Origin: Rhytidiadelphus loreus
Lineage: Eukaryota > Streptophyta > Bryopsida > Hypnales > Hylocomiaceae
Assembly: GCA_947034895.1 (NCBI GenBank)
Contig: OX344765.1
Span: 48,923,001 to 48,987,000 of the forward strand
Reading direction: 5' to 3'
Length of the DNA: 64,000 nucleotides
A model generated the notes under the pieces. The model had not been told where the DNA came from and ran no database searches. It saw nothing but the letters and a program-made list of their open reading frames with translations. This document shows positions 25,518 through 37,000 of this stretch, in pieces; the first letter of the stretch is position 1, and every line of letters starts with the position of its first letter. Made by a program: the position numbers and the translations under genes.

Positions 25518-25915
25518 ATTAATCGGGAAGACAATCGAAGAGTTCGGGAGTGTAGGGAGCGTAGGGAGCGTGAAGGCAGTGGACGATGCGTATGCACCAG
25601 TGTCGGGAGAGATCGTGGGGGATAATGTCAGGCGCGGGAGAGTGACGTTAAAAAAAAACCCTGAGAAAAAGCTACCGGAGGAGGAAACGGGGCCCATGCT
25701 GCTGCCGGGGAGGACAATGACTAAGTCAAAGATGAAGCTGTAGCTGCACCTACGGAACCGATAAGGAGGCCTTGGAGGGTGTCGTCAGATGCAGGACTTT
25801 ACTGCAAGAGGGTGACGCCCAAAAGCTGAGGTATGGTTTAAAAGGGGGGGAGAAAAATGATCTTAAATTTAACAAAAGTGACATCATGGACAAGACACAT
25901 AATTGTTGGACCTAA

Positions 25916-26284
25916 TACTTCGATGGTTCCACTTCCTCAAGAAATAACATTGGAGCAGGCATAGTGTTAGAAACTGAGAGTGGGAAATGTGAAAGATATC
26001 ACAAGGAGCTCGGACCAAACCTCACTTGCAATCAAGCCGAGTACACGGCACTCATCTCAGGTTTAGAAATCGCAAAAGGAAAGCAAATTAGTGACCTGAA
26101 GGTAATGGGAGATTCGAAGTTAGTCTGCATGCAAGCTGCGGGGGAATGGCATGTCAAGTCTGAAAAATTACAGCCCCTCCACCAAGCCGTAGAGGAGCTT
26201 AAGTCCAGTTTTGATTCTATCTCTTTTTCACATATCCCGAGACACCAAAATAAGGAAGCAGATGAGCTGTCCAGGTTACTTTAA
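25916..26284 (+). CDS. Extra RNase H-like domain (RVT_3 type) upstream of gag
   Basis: The frame opens just after a TAA (25913-25915), reads YFDGSTSS, and ends at 26284; the first ATG is at 25964. The acidic catalytic pattern is complete: D in FDGS, E in QAEYTAL, D in MGDSKLV, D in NKEADELS. The layout (AEYTALISGL, then GDSKLV, GEW and HIPR-NKEAD) is that of plant/archaeal-type RNase H found in the Tat lineage of gypsy elements. There it normally sits between the element's own RNase H and integrase, so a position 5' of gag is unusual. No stop interrupts the domain although neighbouring gag is broken. Confidence 0.7.
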   Translation, partial: YFDGSTSSRNNIGAGIVLETESGKCERYHKELGPNLTCNQAEYTALISGLEIAKGKQISDLKVMGDSKLVCMQAAGEWHVKSEKLQPLHQAVEELKSSFDSISFSHIPRHQNKEADELSRLL

Positions 26285-26456
26285 GGAAGAATTTTACATT
26301 CTTATATAAAAGAGTTGATAACTATAGAGCAAAAGAAAAGAAAAATTAAAATAATTAGATTAACGAACCAAATCAACAATTAATGAGAATGATTAAGTTA
26401 GTAGTAGAAACTATAATATATAAACTCGAGTGGATAGATTAAAACTTAATAATACC

Positions 26457-27447
26457 ATGGTAGCCATTCCGATCTTTGAGGGTGCTAGTAAATCAGATCC
26501 TGAAAAATTTATAAGACAATTTAAGCGAGTATGCATGACTAATGGAGATAGAACAAAAACAGATTGGTTATCACTCTTACCCATTCACCTGGAAGATGAA
26601 GCTGCCTGATAGTATGAGAGCCAGTTGGCAGAAACCAAGAAGAGTTGGGACTCCTTAACTAAGGCCCTTTGTCAAGAATTTCAAGAAAATGAGAGTTATC
26701 AAGTTCTGATGAGCCAGTTGAACTTAACGTGTCAGAAGCGTAATCCCAATGGGATTGCGCTGAGTCGGTGTGAGAATACGCCACTAAGTTGAAGGAGTTC
26801 CAAGAACATATACTTCGGAATCAAAGGAGGACTCCTCGTGTCGAGTTGCCGGTGTTGCTAGATGCTGCAACGATGATAGCAAACACTACAAGTGTAGATG
26901 CTTAGGTGTTGCGATCGTTCATCAGAGGGTTGATACCTTCGATTCAAGAAATAGTCTCATGGAAGGAGCTGCAAACTCTGGAGTCTGCTCTAGCTTGGGC
27001 ACAGATGGAGGATAACTTGGCCAAGCTATCTGCACCCGATGTTGTTACGTTGCCAATACCTGTAGAATCAGCTAGAAAAGCTTTGAGCTCGGTAAGCGCA
27101 TCGATCCAAGGTTCATCCTCGGGTACAAAACCAGAAGTTACGGAGGATCCTACGATTGTGAACTTGACGTCCATGATGGAGGAAGTGAAGTTATACTTGA
27201 TATGATACCAATAAGATCACTGTGCCAAGAGCCCCATGATGGAGCGGTACAATTCGTAACGTGTCATGGCTGTGGGATACGTGGGCATTACGAACTTAAT
27301 TGCCCTAAGAAAGAAAAGAATGTGAGTAATGCCCCTATTCCAGCAACATCCGGAGTTAAGATAGCTGAGCTCAACATGTTGGAATGCGCATATAGCAAAA
27401 AGGGAGGACCTGAGCAAGAAATTATGATGACCAAGCGCGACAGATGA
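26457..27447 (+). pseudogene. gag: gag, degraded
   Basis: The frame starts at ATG 26457 (MVAIPIFEGASKSDPEKF). It is broken by adjacent TGA and TAG at 26607-26612 and again further on, then resumes through 26906-27205. A zinc knuckle CHGCGIRGHYELNC (CX2CX4HX4C) is encoded near 27260-27301. The family's Gag packages element RNA; this copy cannot make a full protein. Confidence 0.7.
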
Positions 27448-27558
27448 TTAGCAGATCTCAAGCCTGACAACAACCTACATCATAAACGTGTAAAATCTAG
27501 AAAGAACGAAGGACCTTCTCGTACCAAGAGACTGCGATGAAGGATTGGAATTAACGAC

Positions 27559-28200
27559 TTGCTCTTGAGCAAAGACCAAGCCGATTATTCCATCATTACA
27601 AACCTTAGAAAGCAAACGACAAACATTACAATCGGACAATTGATTGCGAGATGCCTGTCACTTCGGCGAGAGTTAAAGCAAGGCGTGAGCACAAGGAGGG
27701 TTATTAATGAAGTAAATCTTGCTCAGAAGATGAAGGAGGAGATGAAAGCACCCCAAGTAACAACTTCAATCCGAAGGCATGATGTCAAAGGGTGTTTACT
27801 AGATGGTGGTGCTTTGGTAAACGTGATGTCTAAGTGGTTATTTGATGAACTGGGATTATCGACAGATAAAGGATCTTCCATCAAATTGAAAGTGACATAT
27901 CAACGTTGTATGAAATTGGTCGGCATGATCTCTTAGTTACCCATTACCGTCAATGGCGTAATAGTAAAGCTGGACATCCACGTTTTGGCCATCGCAAATA
28001 AGAAGGATGGATATCCCATGATTCTAGGACGTCCCTAGTTGATAGGTGTCAAAGCTGTCAATTATTGGAGCTGTGGTTACATGTGAATCGGTAAGCCCTC
28101 ACAACGAATCAACGTGCAAGTGATATACGATAAAGACGGTAAGAGGAGAGCAAGCTCTCTTGAGGTGTCATTTGATGAAGATTACAACTCGGATTGAACG
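27559..28200 (+). pseudogene. pol: Aspartic protease region of pol, degraded
   Basis: The frame carries LLDGGALVNVMS, with D-G-G at 27802-27810 in the position of the D-T/S-G active site, then an in-frame stop at about 27934. It continues to a segment reading GYPMILGRP, the conserved hydrophobic-G-R motif of retroviral-type proteases. More stops follow. Confidence 0.6.
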
Positions 28201-28396
28201 ACTGATTTCTCAGATTCAGACTCAGACAACGAGACAAAAGAAGAAATCTATGCATTGGAAGTTTTACCATAAGTGATAACAAGCCAGTCTAGTTGTGAAG
28301 CGGGACTGAATAAGAAAGACAAAATCTTTTGAAAAATATGATTCAGTTCACTCTTGTCTTTGAAAGAAAGGAATGCACTCGAAGACATAGTTTGAG

Positions 28397-28980
28397 CTCG
28401 GGGGGTGTACTTAGTTCTACTATAACAAACCACATGCGAACAAGTGGTTTCTAATCAACTATAATTTCAACCTAAAATTTTGAACATTGTTTAATAATGA
28501 CTATAGCTTTCTATTGCCAAAATTTCCAACTCAAATAAAATATGAAATGATTTCTAGAAGAGGTTGAAAATGAACTAAAATGGCATGTTTTTCAACTCAA
28601 ATAATTATAGAGGACACATTTAGATGACCATTCAAGAGTCAATATTCAATTCAAAATGAGCTTTCAATGAGCTTTCAATAATGAGTTATTTTTAGGAATT
28701 TTTTCATTTTGTTCATTTTTTAGACAATTTTTTCTTATATAATATAGGGGTGTGAAAGTTATTTTTCAATTCTACAGTGTATCTTTTTACTTCAAAAATT
28801 TATAACTAATTATTATTAACAAATAAAAATATCAATAATTCAAAACATAAACTTTCAAAGTAGGAAAATCTATTCATATTTTTTTTAATATTTTTAATTT
28901 AAAATTCAAAAAGTATATAGGGGGTCCAAAGTTTTGTTTGCACGTGGTTTCTAATGGACACTTTAAATGACCCCCCCGAG
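28397..28980 (-). mobile_element. TIR element with 8-bp target duplication, copy 1, inside pol
   Basis: It starts CTCGGGGGGTGTACTTAG and ends GACCCCCCCGAG. Flanks are AGTTTGAG (28389-28396) and AGTTCGAG (28981-28988), an 8-bp duplication with one C/T difference. Removing the element restores an open pol frame (EDIV-REFS). Its right end matches the left end of copy 2 (31938-32628) in inverse orientation ('gtgtccattagaaac'). The 8-bp duplication suggests the hAT superfamily. Non-coding, 584 bp. Confidence 0.75.
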
Positions 28981-30530
28981 AGTTCGAGAATTCTCGCATT
29001 TATTCATCACTCGTCATTGGGACTTACCCAACATAACGTTGGAAGAGCATCATATCAACCTTGTAGAAGGAGCAAAGCCAGTACAAATTCACCAAAGACG
29101 GTTAGCCCTGGATAAGGTAGCTATCCTCAAAAACGAAATAGACAAGTTATTGGAGGGAGGTTTCATTGTACTAGTGAAGAATGTTGATTGGGTGGCCCTA
29201 GTCGTCATAGTGCCGAAGAAGGGAGGTAAATGGAGAATATGTGTTGATTATAGGGCCCTGAACAAGGTTACAAAAAAAGATCGGCAACCCCTCCCCTTTT
29301 ATTAATGAGTTGTTGGACGAAGTCGCCGATCACCAAATGTACTCTTTCTGTGACGATTATAGTGGCTATCACCAGGTTAAAATTAGGGAGGAGGACGAGC
29401 ACAAAACAACTTTCACCACTCTTTGGGGAACTTATGCTTACCTGCGGATGCCGTTCGGCTTGTGCAATGCAAGTGGCACATTTCAATGAGTTCAGATTAA
29501 AATCTTTAGACCTTACCTGGGCCAATTCATAAGGGTGTACTTGGATGATTTTGCTATATATAGAGACAGGTCCAGTCACCCTCAACATATGAGAGCGGCG
29601 TTCCAACAGTTGTCGGAATACCAATGCTCTCTAAGTCCAAAGAAATACCAATTTGGATTTCACGAGGAAGGCTTGTTGGGGCATGTGGTATCCGAACTTG
29701 GTATTTGCATCAACCCAGAAAAAATACAAAAAATACGAGAAATGAAGAACCCAGAGAATCGGTCCGAAGTAGCTACCCTCATGGGGATGGCTACATATTA
29801 TAACCGGTTTATACTTGACTTAGATGGGGAATCTAAACCAATCACAACATTATTGAAAAAAAAAACTCTTTTTTTATGGACGCCTCGATGGACGCAAGAT
29901 TGCTGGCAGGGACTACAATACATACGGAGGAAATTAGCCAGCGACCCAATGATGCGGCAACAAAATTGACAAATCTCTTTTATTATCAATCCTTCCGCTA
30001 GCTCGGTATCAATCTCCACGGTTCTGATGCAAAACGATTCTATAGGCAGGGCACATCCTATACACTATACTAGTAGATTATTAAAGGATTGCGAGACCAG
30101 GTACTCGATTCCCGAGCGCATACTTCTATCCTTGCGATTTTCAAGTGTGAAATTCTTGAACAAGATGTATTGAAACAGATAATGTAAGAAGCAAACCCGA
30201 CCGAAAGAACAGCGAGATTACTTACCTCACTCCAACAATTTGATTTCGTTTTCCAACACCCAAAAAGTCAACGAGTTAACCATGCTAAGATAATTCAAGA
30301 TCTTTACTAACACTCGGATACATGAGAAGGAGTCTTGTCTGATGATGATGAATGCTACATAATCGAAAGGACAACAAGAAGAGATAAATTTTCTTATGAG
30401 GAAATAAGAAATTTGATTGGGCATGCTATTCTTCCGGAAGATGCGACCAAAAAACAGAGAAGGACAATATGAAGAAAGAATATACCATATACCTTGATCG
30501 ATAATATCATGTATCGTTCTTGCCGACATG
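28981..30530 (+). pseudogene. pol: Reverse transcriptase and RNase H region of pol, degraded
   Basis: The first part (from 28967) includes KWRICVDYRALNKVT. A one-base shift in a T run near 29299 moves the frame to INELLDEVADHQ and FCDDYSGYHQV. A TGA occurs near 29487. Then the catalytic YLDD is at 29538-29549, and the thumb and connection (LLGHVVSELGI, LMGMATYYNRF) run to about 29970. Beyond this an RNase H-like stretch is frame-broken. The enzyme family copies element RNA to DNA; this copy is inactive. Confidence 0.85.
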
Positions 30531-30579
30531 GAGTACTTCGTTGAGCGATAGAAAGCGATGAAGCTTGTTTAATATTGAG

Positions 30580-31648
30580 CGAGTGCCACAAGGGCATCTA
30601 CGGAGGCCACTTCGCTAGGGATGCTACGGCTAGGAAGATCTTAATGGAGGGCTATCATTAGCCCACACTATTCAGAGATTCAGTAGAGTTCTGTAAAACT
30701 TGCCCAACATATCAAGCTTACGGCAAAAGAAGCTTTCCACACACGGAGCTACACTCCATTTTATCCACAGGAGCGTTCGAAAAGTGGGGTTTGGATTTTA
30801 TGGATCCTTTACCAAAAACCACTAAGAGAAATCAATACATTATCGTAGCGACTCACTACCTTACAAAATGGTCAAAAGCTTGGGCCACAAAAAGGAACAC
30901 AAATGCAGTGGCCGTTGATTTCTTGTATAATCAAATAGTGTGCTGCTTTGGAGTTCCCTTTGAGGTTGTAACGGATCAAGGTTCTCATTTCAAAGGAGCT
31001 ATAGTCACTGGATTATTAAAAAAACTATCTATCAAGCACAAGCAAACAACTCCATATTACCCTCAGGCCAATGGTCTAGTCGAAAAGACTAATGGGATAT
31101 TAGCGGGGATAATTTCTAAGGTTATTCTTGATAAGTAATGAACTTGGAATGAGCACCTCAGTGAAGCTTTGTGGTCGTACCGAACCGTGTACAAGCTAAC
31201 GACTGGTTTTACGCCTTTTCAACATACCTATGGATTGGAGGCAGTCTTACCAATTGAAATACAAATTCCCTCGCTTCGTCTCGCTTTACAACATGGATTG
31301 GGAGATGCAAATTCATTGACAGACCAATTACTATCACTAGAGAGATTGGATAAACGCCGTCAAAGAGCGCTCTGTAATAACAAGATCATACAAAGCCAAC
31401 ACAAGTTGCGACATGATAAGTTAAAGAAGTTAACCAAGTTTGAACCCGGTAGCCTGGTCATGCTAGTAGATAGTTGGCTCGCAAAGCAGCACGGTCAAAA
31501 GTTCAGGCCGAAATGGAAAGGTCCCTACGTGGTGCATCAAAAATTTAATAACGGATCGTACACCTTGAGCAGCCCGGATGGGTCGAAGATTACCAAACCT
31601 TACAACGGTTCTAAGTTGAAGCCATACTACTATTCGGAACATCTATAG
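30580..31648 (+). pseudogene. pol: Integrase region of pol, degraded
   Basis: It starts with an HHCC zinc-finger-like stretch (H in HKGIYGGHFA, CKTC) with one internal stop. The core shows all three acidic residues: D in WGLDFMDP, D in VTDQGSHF, E in NGLVEKTN. A TAA at 31137-31139 cuts the frame. The rest (31169-31648) encodes the C-terminal part including WKGPYVV, ending before the purine tract. No clear chromodomain is seen. Confidence 0.85.
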
Positions 31649-31937
31649 GATCCCATCAACGCAATGGATCAGGATCCTAGGGAGGATATGTTACATGCAA
31701 TATTTTTGGCTTAGCTTAGTTGATCTAAGGATCTGTGAAGAATACAGTTGTACATGTGTCTTACCAACAGGATGTTATTAGCATAATCGTAACAACTTCA
31801 TAGATAGTAGGTGAGAGGAAAGATAGTAGAAAACTGATAGTAAGAAGCGAAGTGCAACTACTGTCTAGGATTGGGCGTTGGGTGCAGACCAAGAACCGGC
31901 TGGTAGCACATATCATCGACGAGAGGAGAGCAGATCA

Positions 31938-32628
31938 CCCGAGGAGATCACTTAGAGTGTCCATTGGAAACTACGTGCGTTAAGATTTTCGACCCCCTAT
32001 TTTATGTCCTAAAATTTAAAGAAAAAAAAATAAAAAATAAAAAATAAAAAATAAAAAATAAAAAATAAAAAAAAATAAAAAAATAAAAATAAAAATAAAA
32101 ATAAAATAAAATAATAAAATAAAAAAATAAAAAAAATAAAAATATATATATGAGTAGATTCCTCTACTTTGAAAGTTCATGTTGTGAATTATTGGTATTT
32201 TTATTTATTAATTATAATTAGTTACAAATTTGAAGAAAAAAGATACACTGTAGAGCTAAAAATAACTTTCACACCCCTATTTTATATAAGAAAATATTGT
32301 CTAAAAAATGAACAAAAAATTGCTAAAAATAACTCTCTATTGAAAATTAATTATCCTTGAATAATGATGCAATGGTCATCTAAATGTATTCTCTATAAAT
32401 ATTTGAGTTGAAAAACATGCCATTTCAGTTCATTTTTCAACCTCTTCTACAAATCATTTCATAAGTTATTTGAGTTGGAGATTTTCAGCAATGAAAACCT
32501 ATAGTCATTGTTAAACTAGGTTCAAAATTATAGGTTGAAATTATAGTTTATCAAAAAGTATATAGGGGTTCAAAAAATCACGTTAACACATGTAGTATGT
32601 TATAAATATACTAAGTGATCTCCCCGGG
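31938..32628 (+). mobile_element. TIR element with perfect 8-bp target duplication, copy 2, inside 3' LTR
   Basis: It starts CCCGAGGAGATCACTTAG and ends CTAAGTGATCTCCCCGGG. GCAGATCA flanks it exactly on both sides (31930-31937 and 32629-32636). An (AAAAAT)n-like run fills about 32020-32145. Its interior around 32380-32530 is the inverse of the copy 1 interior ('gttgaaaaacatgccatttc'). The 8-bp duplication suggests a non-autonomous hAT element. Confidence 0.82.
32020..32145. repeat. AAAAAT-type simple repeat
   Basis: Runs of 'aaaaat' and 'aaaat' units occur within the TIR element of the 3' LTR. Confidence 0.8.
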
Positions 32629-32841
32629 GCAGATCAGGGGCTTGTTAACATGAGAGAGAAAATGTAATGTGAGAATATAAAGAAAAGCTTCTTACCTATC
32701 AAAGATGGATCATGCATTCAGGGTTCTATTCCTGTGTTCTGTGAGTTTCTGATTGGTTTCCTTGACGTATGGCATTCTTTGCATTTGGTTTCCTTGACAT
32801 GTAGCGTTGTCTGATTTCTCAGCGATTTCAGTACCCCTTCA

Positions 32842-33600
32842 GTGCAGACGGAGTCCCTATCCTCACTAAGTTAACCTCTCTATGGCCACTGAATCCTTCG
32901 TTCCTTTCCTTGTTTGAGCAACACCTGTGCCATAGATCCACTTCCAATTTGAGAAGGGATAATCTACAATTTAGCAGGAGAGACAAGTTGTAACTTTGAT
33001 CAAGCAAGCATTCACCCTACTCTGCATCCCCAGCTTAGAGTCCTTTATGGACGATTTCCTCTCAAGGAGACTCTGCCAGTTTCATGTCATCTGCACAAGT
33101 GAACGAGACTCGGTGCTGTGAAGAAAGGTTTTGCAATAGCCTTGAGATTAAGCTAAGGAGAATTGAGATAACAGAGCAATTTTGTTGGCCGAGGTTAAAG
33201 TCGGCTCCGCCAAGTCTGAGAATACATGACCCAGCATTTGGCATTTGGCATGACTCCGCCACGCCTCAGAATTAGAATGCCCAATTCCATCATGGTGGGC
33301 TCAAACTGCACGCAAGTGACCTTGTACAAAATGTTGAGCCCTAAACCCTAAACTTCGTGGTTTCCTCACTGGTTATCTCGTGTTCGATTTCCACTACAGT
33401 AGTGCTTGGAACCGGAAGGTTTAACTTGTTTGTGGAAAGACGTGCTGGAATGACGCTGATGGTTCTTTTCCAGAAATTTGTAATTGGGGGACCCATTTCT
33501 CCTGTGAACTAAGCTTATCACATTCTCACGTGGAGAGTCTTTTCAGTGTTTCCTGTTCCAAAGATGACCAATTCACCTTAAAACCGGAAACCTTCGCATA
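32842..33600. other. Intergenic DNA of balanced composition
   Basis: Less AT-rich than surrounding repeats, so it may be old genic DNA. I found no domain or convincing exon. Confidence 0.35.
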
Positions 33601-34020
33601 TAAGCATTATTCAAAATCGATGCATGCAGTACGTTCTTTAGCAATTGTGAGGGCGCACCCTTCTCCGCGATAGATGGCATCTTTCAAAAAAGACTCAAAT
33701 GTTTGACATTCTTTGTAGAGAGCATGCTTGGCGCTCAATAAGTGTTCAATGCCTGTCTTCTTCCTGTAGCTCACACTATAGATGAGTTCAAGATTGTGTA
33801 CAACAAAACCTGGATTCCCTCTCCAAGAGTGTTGACGGACCTCGACTACAACTCTATGTCCTGCACTGCTGCATTTCAGTTGGATTTCGAAAAAATTTCC
33901 CTCAGGTACTGGGTCTCAGTCCACCATGGATATTTGTTCGATAGAAATTGTCGGTCTGTACTAAACACATCAGGGCAAGCCAGCCTCACAATCGCAGTTT
34001 CCATTGCACCAAAGAAATGT
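33600..34020 (-). pseudogene. Remnant of an unrecognised gene, copy 1
   Basis: On the minus strand the segment reads as protein with a frameshift near 33890: one part contains NKYPWWTETQYLREIF, the next runs EIQLKCSSAGHRVVVEVRQ, then GFVVHNLELIYSVSYRKKTG and YKECQTFESFLKDAI. It ends at about 33605. Charged and hydrophobic residues are spaced as in real protein, and a diverged copy lies at 44910-45150. I do not recognise the family. The frameshift suggests a pseudogene, but a small intron could also explain the break. Confidence 0.35.
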
Positions 34021-34023
34021 TGA

Positions 34024-37000
34024 CTGACAGTGATATCCCATATTAATTAAGTGATCTACCCGGCATTTTCTTTGTCTGGTCAAGGTTGTACTCTCCGACA
34101 CTAAGTTAAGTTACTTAAGGTACGTCCCTGGTGTTTGGTAGAATTGGCTGTTAAAAAGATAAAAGAAACTTTTTTTTTTTAAAAGATAAAAGAAACTCTC
34201 AACTTTGAAATCGCTTGAATATGTTCACATATGTTCTGCCAAAAAAGAGGTCAGGAAATAGTAATAAGAAATTTAAATAATGGGCATTTGCACTTCGTGT
34301 TAATTACGATACTATGTTATCTGAGGTGTCTGTTCCAAGCTTCGCCACTATCCTCCTACACAGGCACGTCTAACCAGCTTCTAATGTACTCCAAAGTTTG
34401 AGAGATTCTTTCTGGACCCCTTTCGAGAATGAGAGCACTAGAAGGACTCCACGATTATCAAGCTGTTTAAGTTCTATCGAGATTCAGTAATCTACATCAA
34501 CCTTGAGGGATAGTCTACATCTATCAATCTTGGAATTTTTCAGAAATTTCATTAAAATTTATCTTGTTGAAGGATGCAAATACGTTGTCAAACTTGAAGA
34601 AGCAGGTTGGGTTTTTAAACTTGAAACCTTGGGCAGTTAGGATTACTCGTTGGCAAGGCAAGATTGTGTTAACTTGAAAGCTCCAAGCTTCATCTGCACA
34701 GTGAGTTCTCGTAGGAAGTGCTTGTTTAGTGATGAAATGTACACATCACCGAATGAAGTACTTGCCTTGTTGCAACTCAGATATATTGATAAAATTGCTC
34801 CCAATCAAGATTTGTGCAAAGATCGATGAACACTCTTACTAAGTGTGCTACATTGAATGTGCTACATTTTTGAAAGATTCTAATTTTCAAAATGATCTCC
34901 TGTTTTTTCATAGGAATTTGAAAAAAAATATTGTTACCAACACTTTTATCCCCATGCCATGAGGGATGCCAACTGAGTTTGGTAAATACTAAAGACCTTA
35001 TGTGTAAATGTGAGATATCTATCACCATGCCTAATTGTTTTAACAAGATTTGACTGTATATCTGTAAGTTTTGGGACGTGACTTATTGTTGCCCAATCCT
35101 AATGGCTGCAGATGTCATATTTTCTTGCAGGCAAAGTGTTTGTCAGCATCCTCACCTCCACCCTGCATAATTGCATGTTTCTCTGAGCATGAGTGTAATT
35201 TCATTAAAAAAAAGTCGACTCATATCCATATAGCTCTGGACTGCTGCAGCATGAATTATTATAATGGGCCAAGGTAGGAGGTCCATAAATCGCTCATGTA
35301 AGAGCTGAACGCATTTGGGATACTCTAAACTCCTTGAAATGTTTTTTAGTAAATTTGTACAGAAAGAAAAATGGAATTGGTATCTAACCCAAGTTGTTTC
35401 ATATTTTTTGGACCTTCGTGAAGATAGTTATGAATTTTGAAGTTGAAATCAAGTAGGCTGTTGCAAGCATTCACCCCCAATATGTTCACAGTTGATACAT
35501 TGATGATGTTTCCCAGAAAGCAAAATGTATCCCTGTGGTACTTCTATAAGAGAGGACGCTACTGCAACTTGTTCTATTTATGGACTTCCTACCTTAGATA
35601 GACCAGGTCAAACCTCCCTGCTCTTGAAGGTTATCAGACATGAAGCCAAGTCGTTTCCTTGAATCTCAAATACGTATATCCAATATTTTCCGTTGTTCGA
35701 ACTCATCGAATGACTCACATTGGTAGTATCTTCAGTTTGACTAGCCAACAAGACAGTGACACATTTTTCATGAAGCTGGCTGGGACTTGGTATTACGAGC
35801 TCTGACAGAAACTCTTGGAGGTGTTACGTTAACTGATGCGATAATTAGTGACCATTTTTCAGCAAATTAATTTCGTCAGATGGACTTGAATTGTGGCAGG
35901 TACCAGCCCGCGGTTTTAGGGCTAACGGTCCCCTGCAGTGCTGAAATACCTGCACTTTTCTCACTGGTGAAGTGGTGAGTACTGGACTATATACTGCTTG
36001 CCCTTTCGAAACGTCTTTCGCTTCGTGAATGTGGCAGGATTGCTTGGATGAAGACCCTTTTCAGGATTACTCAAGAAAGACTCAACCTCTCAACAGCAGG
36101 CTCTTGGACGCTTGGATCAAAATTGGGGCAGTTCAAAGCCCTTGGCTCGATCCTTCGATCGAAGGATTGAAGGCTACCTGGGTGTATAAGCATCCTACGT
36201 TACTGGTATTGGTTAGTTCGGTACGTTGGTTCTGCCCTTGGTGAATCTCTTGGTGGCGTCGGTCCTGTTCTCCTTTTTCGCCTTTGAAATAAATTGTTTA
36301 ATTGAGTACGTACTATCTATTCCTGCAAAAATAGAATCTCTGGGTAATCTGGTGCTGTAAAGGATGAGGTCGTACTGAGACATCCCTTCCACTTCCGTAC
36401 TGGTAGCCTCCTGAAGACCTGAACCCATTTCGTGCAGTGATGGCCAAATACGGAACTCAGCACCGATCTAGTTAAAAGGACACAATACTTTTCAGTGAAA
36501 CCACCTCAATTGTCAATTGTCCGATCCGATGATATCACATTCACTGAACCAGTCGCTCTCGCTGGTAGTGGAGCCTTGGAGATCACGAATTAAACTACGC
36601 CACAGTGGGCAAGGAAATCGATTCCGTGCATGAATGCTGCTGCTTAACTATAGAAACTTGTCATTGCGCAGAGCCGGAATTTGACCCCAAATGCAACTTA
36701 CACTGCAAGCCCATTGACTCACCGCACAAAACCACAGGCATACAACCAACATGTCGACCAAATATTGTTGGATATATATCAAGTGAACGATACCGGTTGT
36801 GTAGACCAGCAGGTGTGCAAGATCGAGTGCTCGTATTAAGGTAGATTCAATCAAATCCAAGGCCAACTACTCAACTTTCATAAATTGTCTTCCTAGTGCT
36901 GGATGACTGGATCTGTTAGCAGAGGCAGTACCAAGTCCCCTGGAAACCTAACTTAGCTAGAATCCTGAAAATTGACTACAGTGGTACCCTGTGAGGAAGC

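Larger units (their letters stand above)
24644..32841 (+). mobile_element. Decayed Ty3/gypsy LTR retrotransposon
   Basis: LTRs at 24644-25064 and 31689-32841 start TGTTACATGC. The sequence after the 5' LTR ('ttgccgggaccc') resembles part of the tRNA-Asp-type primer site common in plant gypsy elements. A purine tract AGGGAGGATA precedes the 3' LTR. Internal order: acidic ORF, RNase H-like ORF, gag with zinc knuckle, protease, reverse transcriptase, integrase. In-frame stops occur in gag, protease, reverse transcriptase and integrase, and there is a frameshift in reverse transcriptase. Two TIR elements interrupt it. No matching 5-bp target duplication is visible (GGTAT against GTGCA). Confidence 0.88.
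31689..32841 (+). repeat. 3' LTR of the gypsy element, interrupted
   Basis: It matches 24644-25064 but carries a 691-bp TIR element plus its duplicated target, and a 32-bp extra segment near 32766-32798 formed between two copies of TTGGTTTCCTTGAC. Without these it is the same length as the 5' LTR. Confidence 0.85.

Noticed and set aside
24639..32846. Target-site duplication of the gypsy element
   Set aside because: The 5-bp flanks GGTAT and GTGCA do not match; the borders may have decayed or recombined.
34380..34700. Possible leucine-rich-repeat remnant
   Set aside because: A few Leu-spaced phrases appear in translation, but every frame is broken and no repeat period holds.
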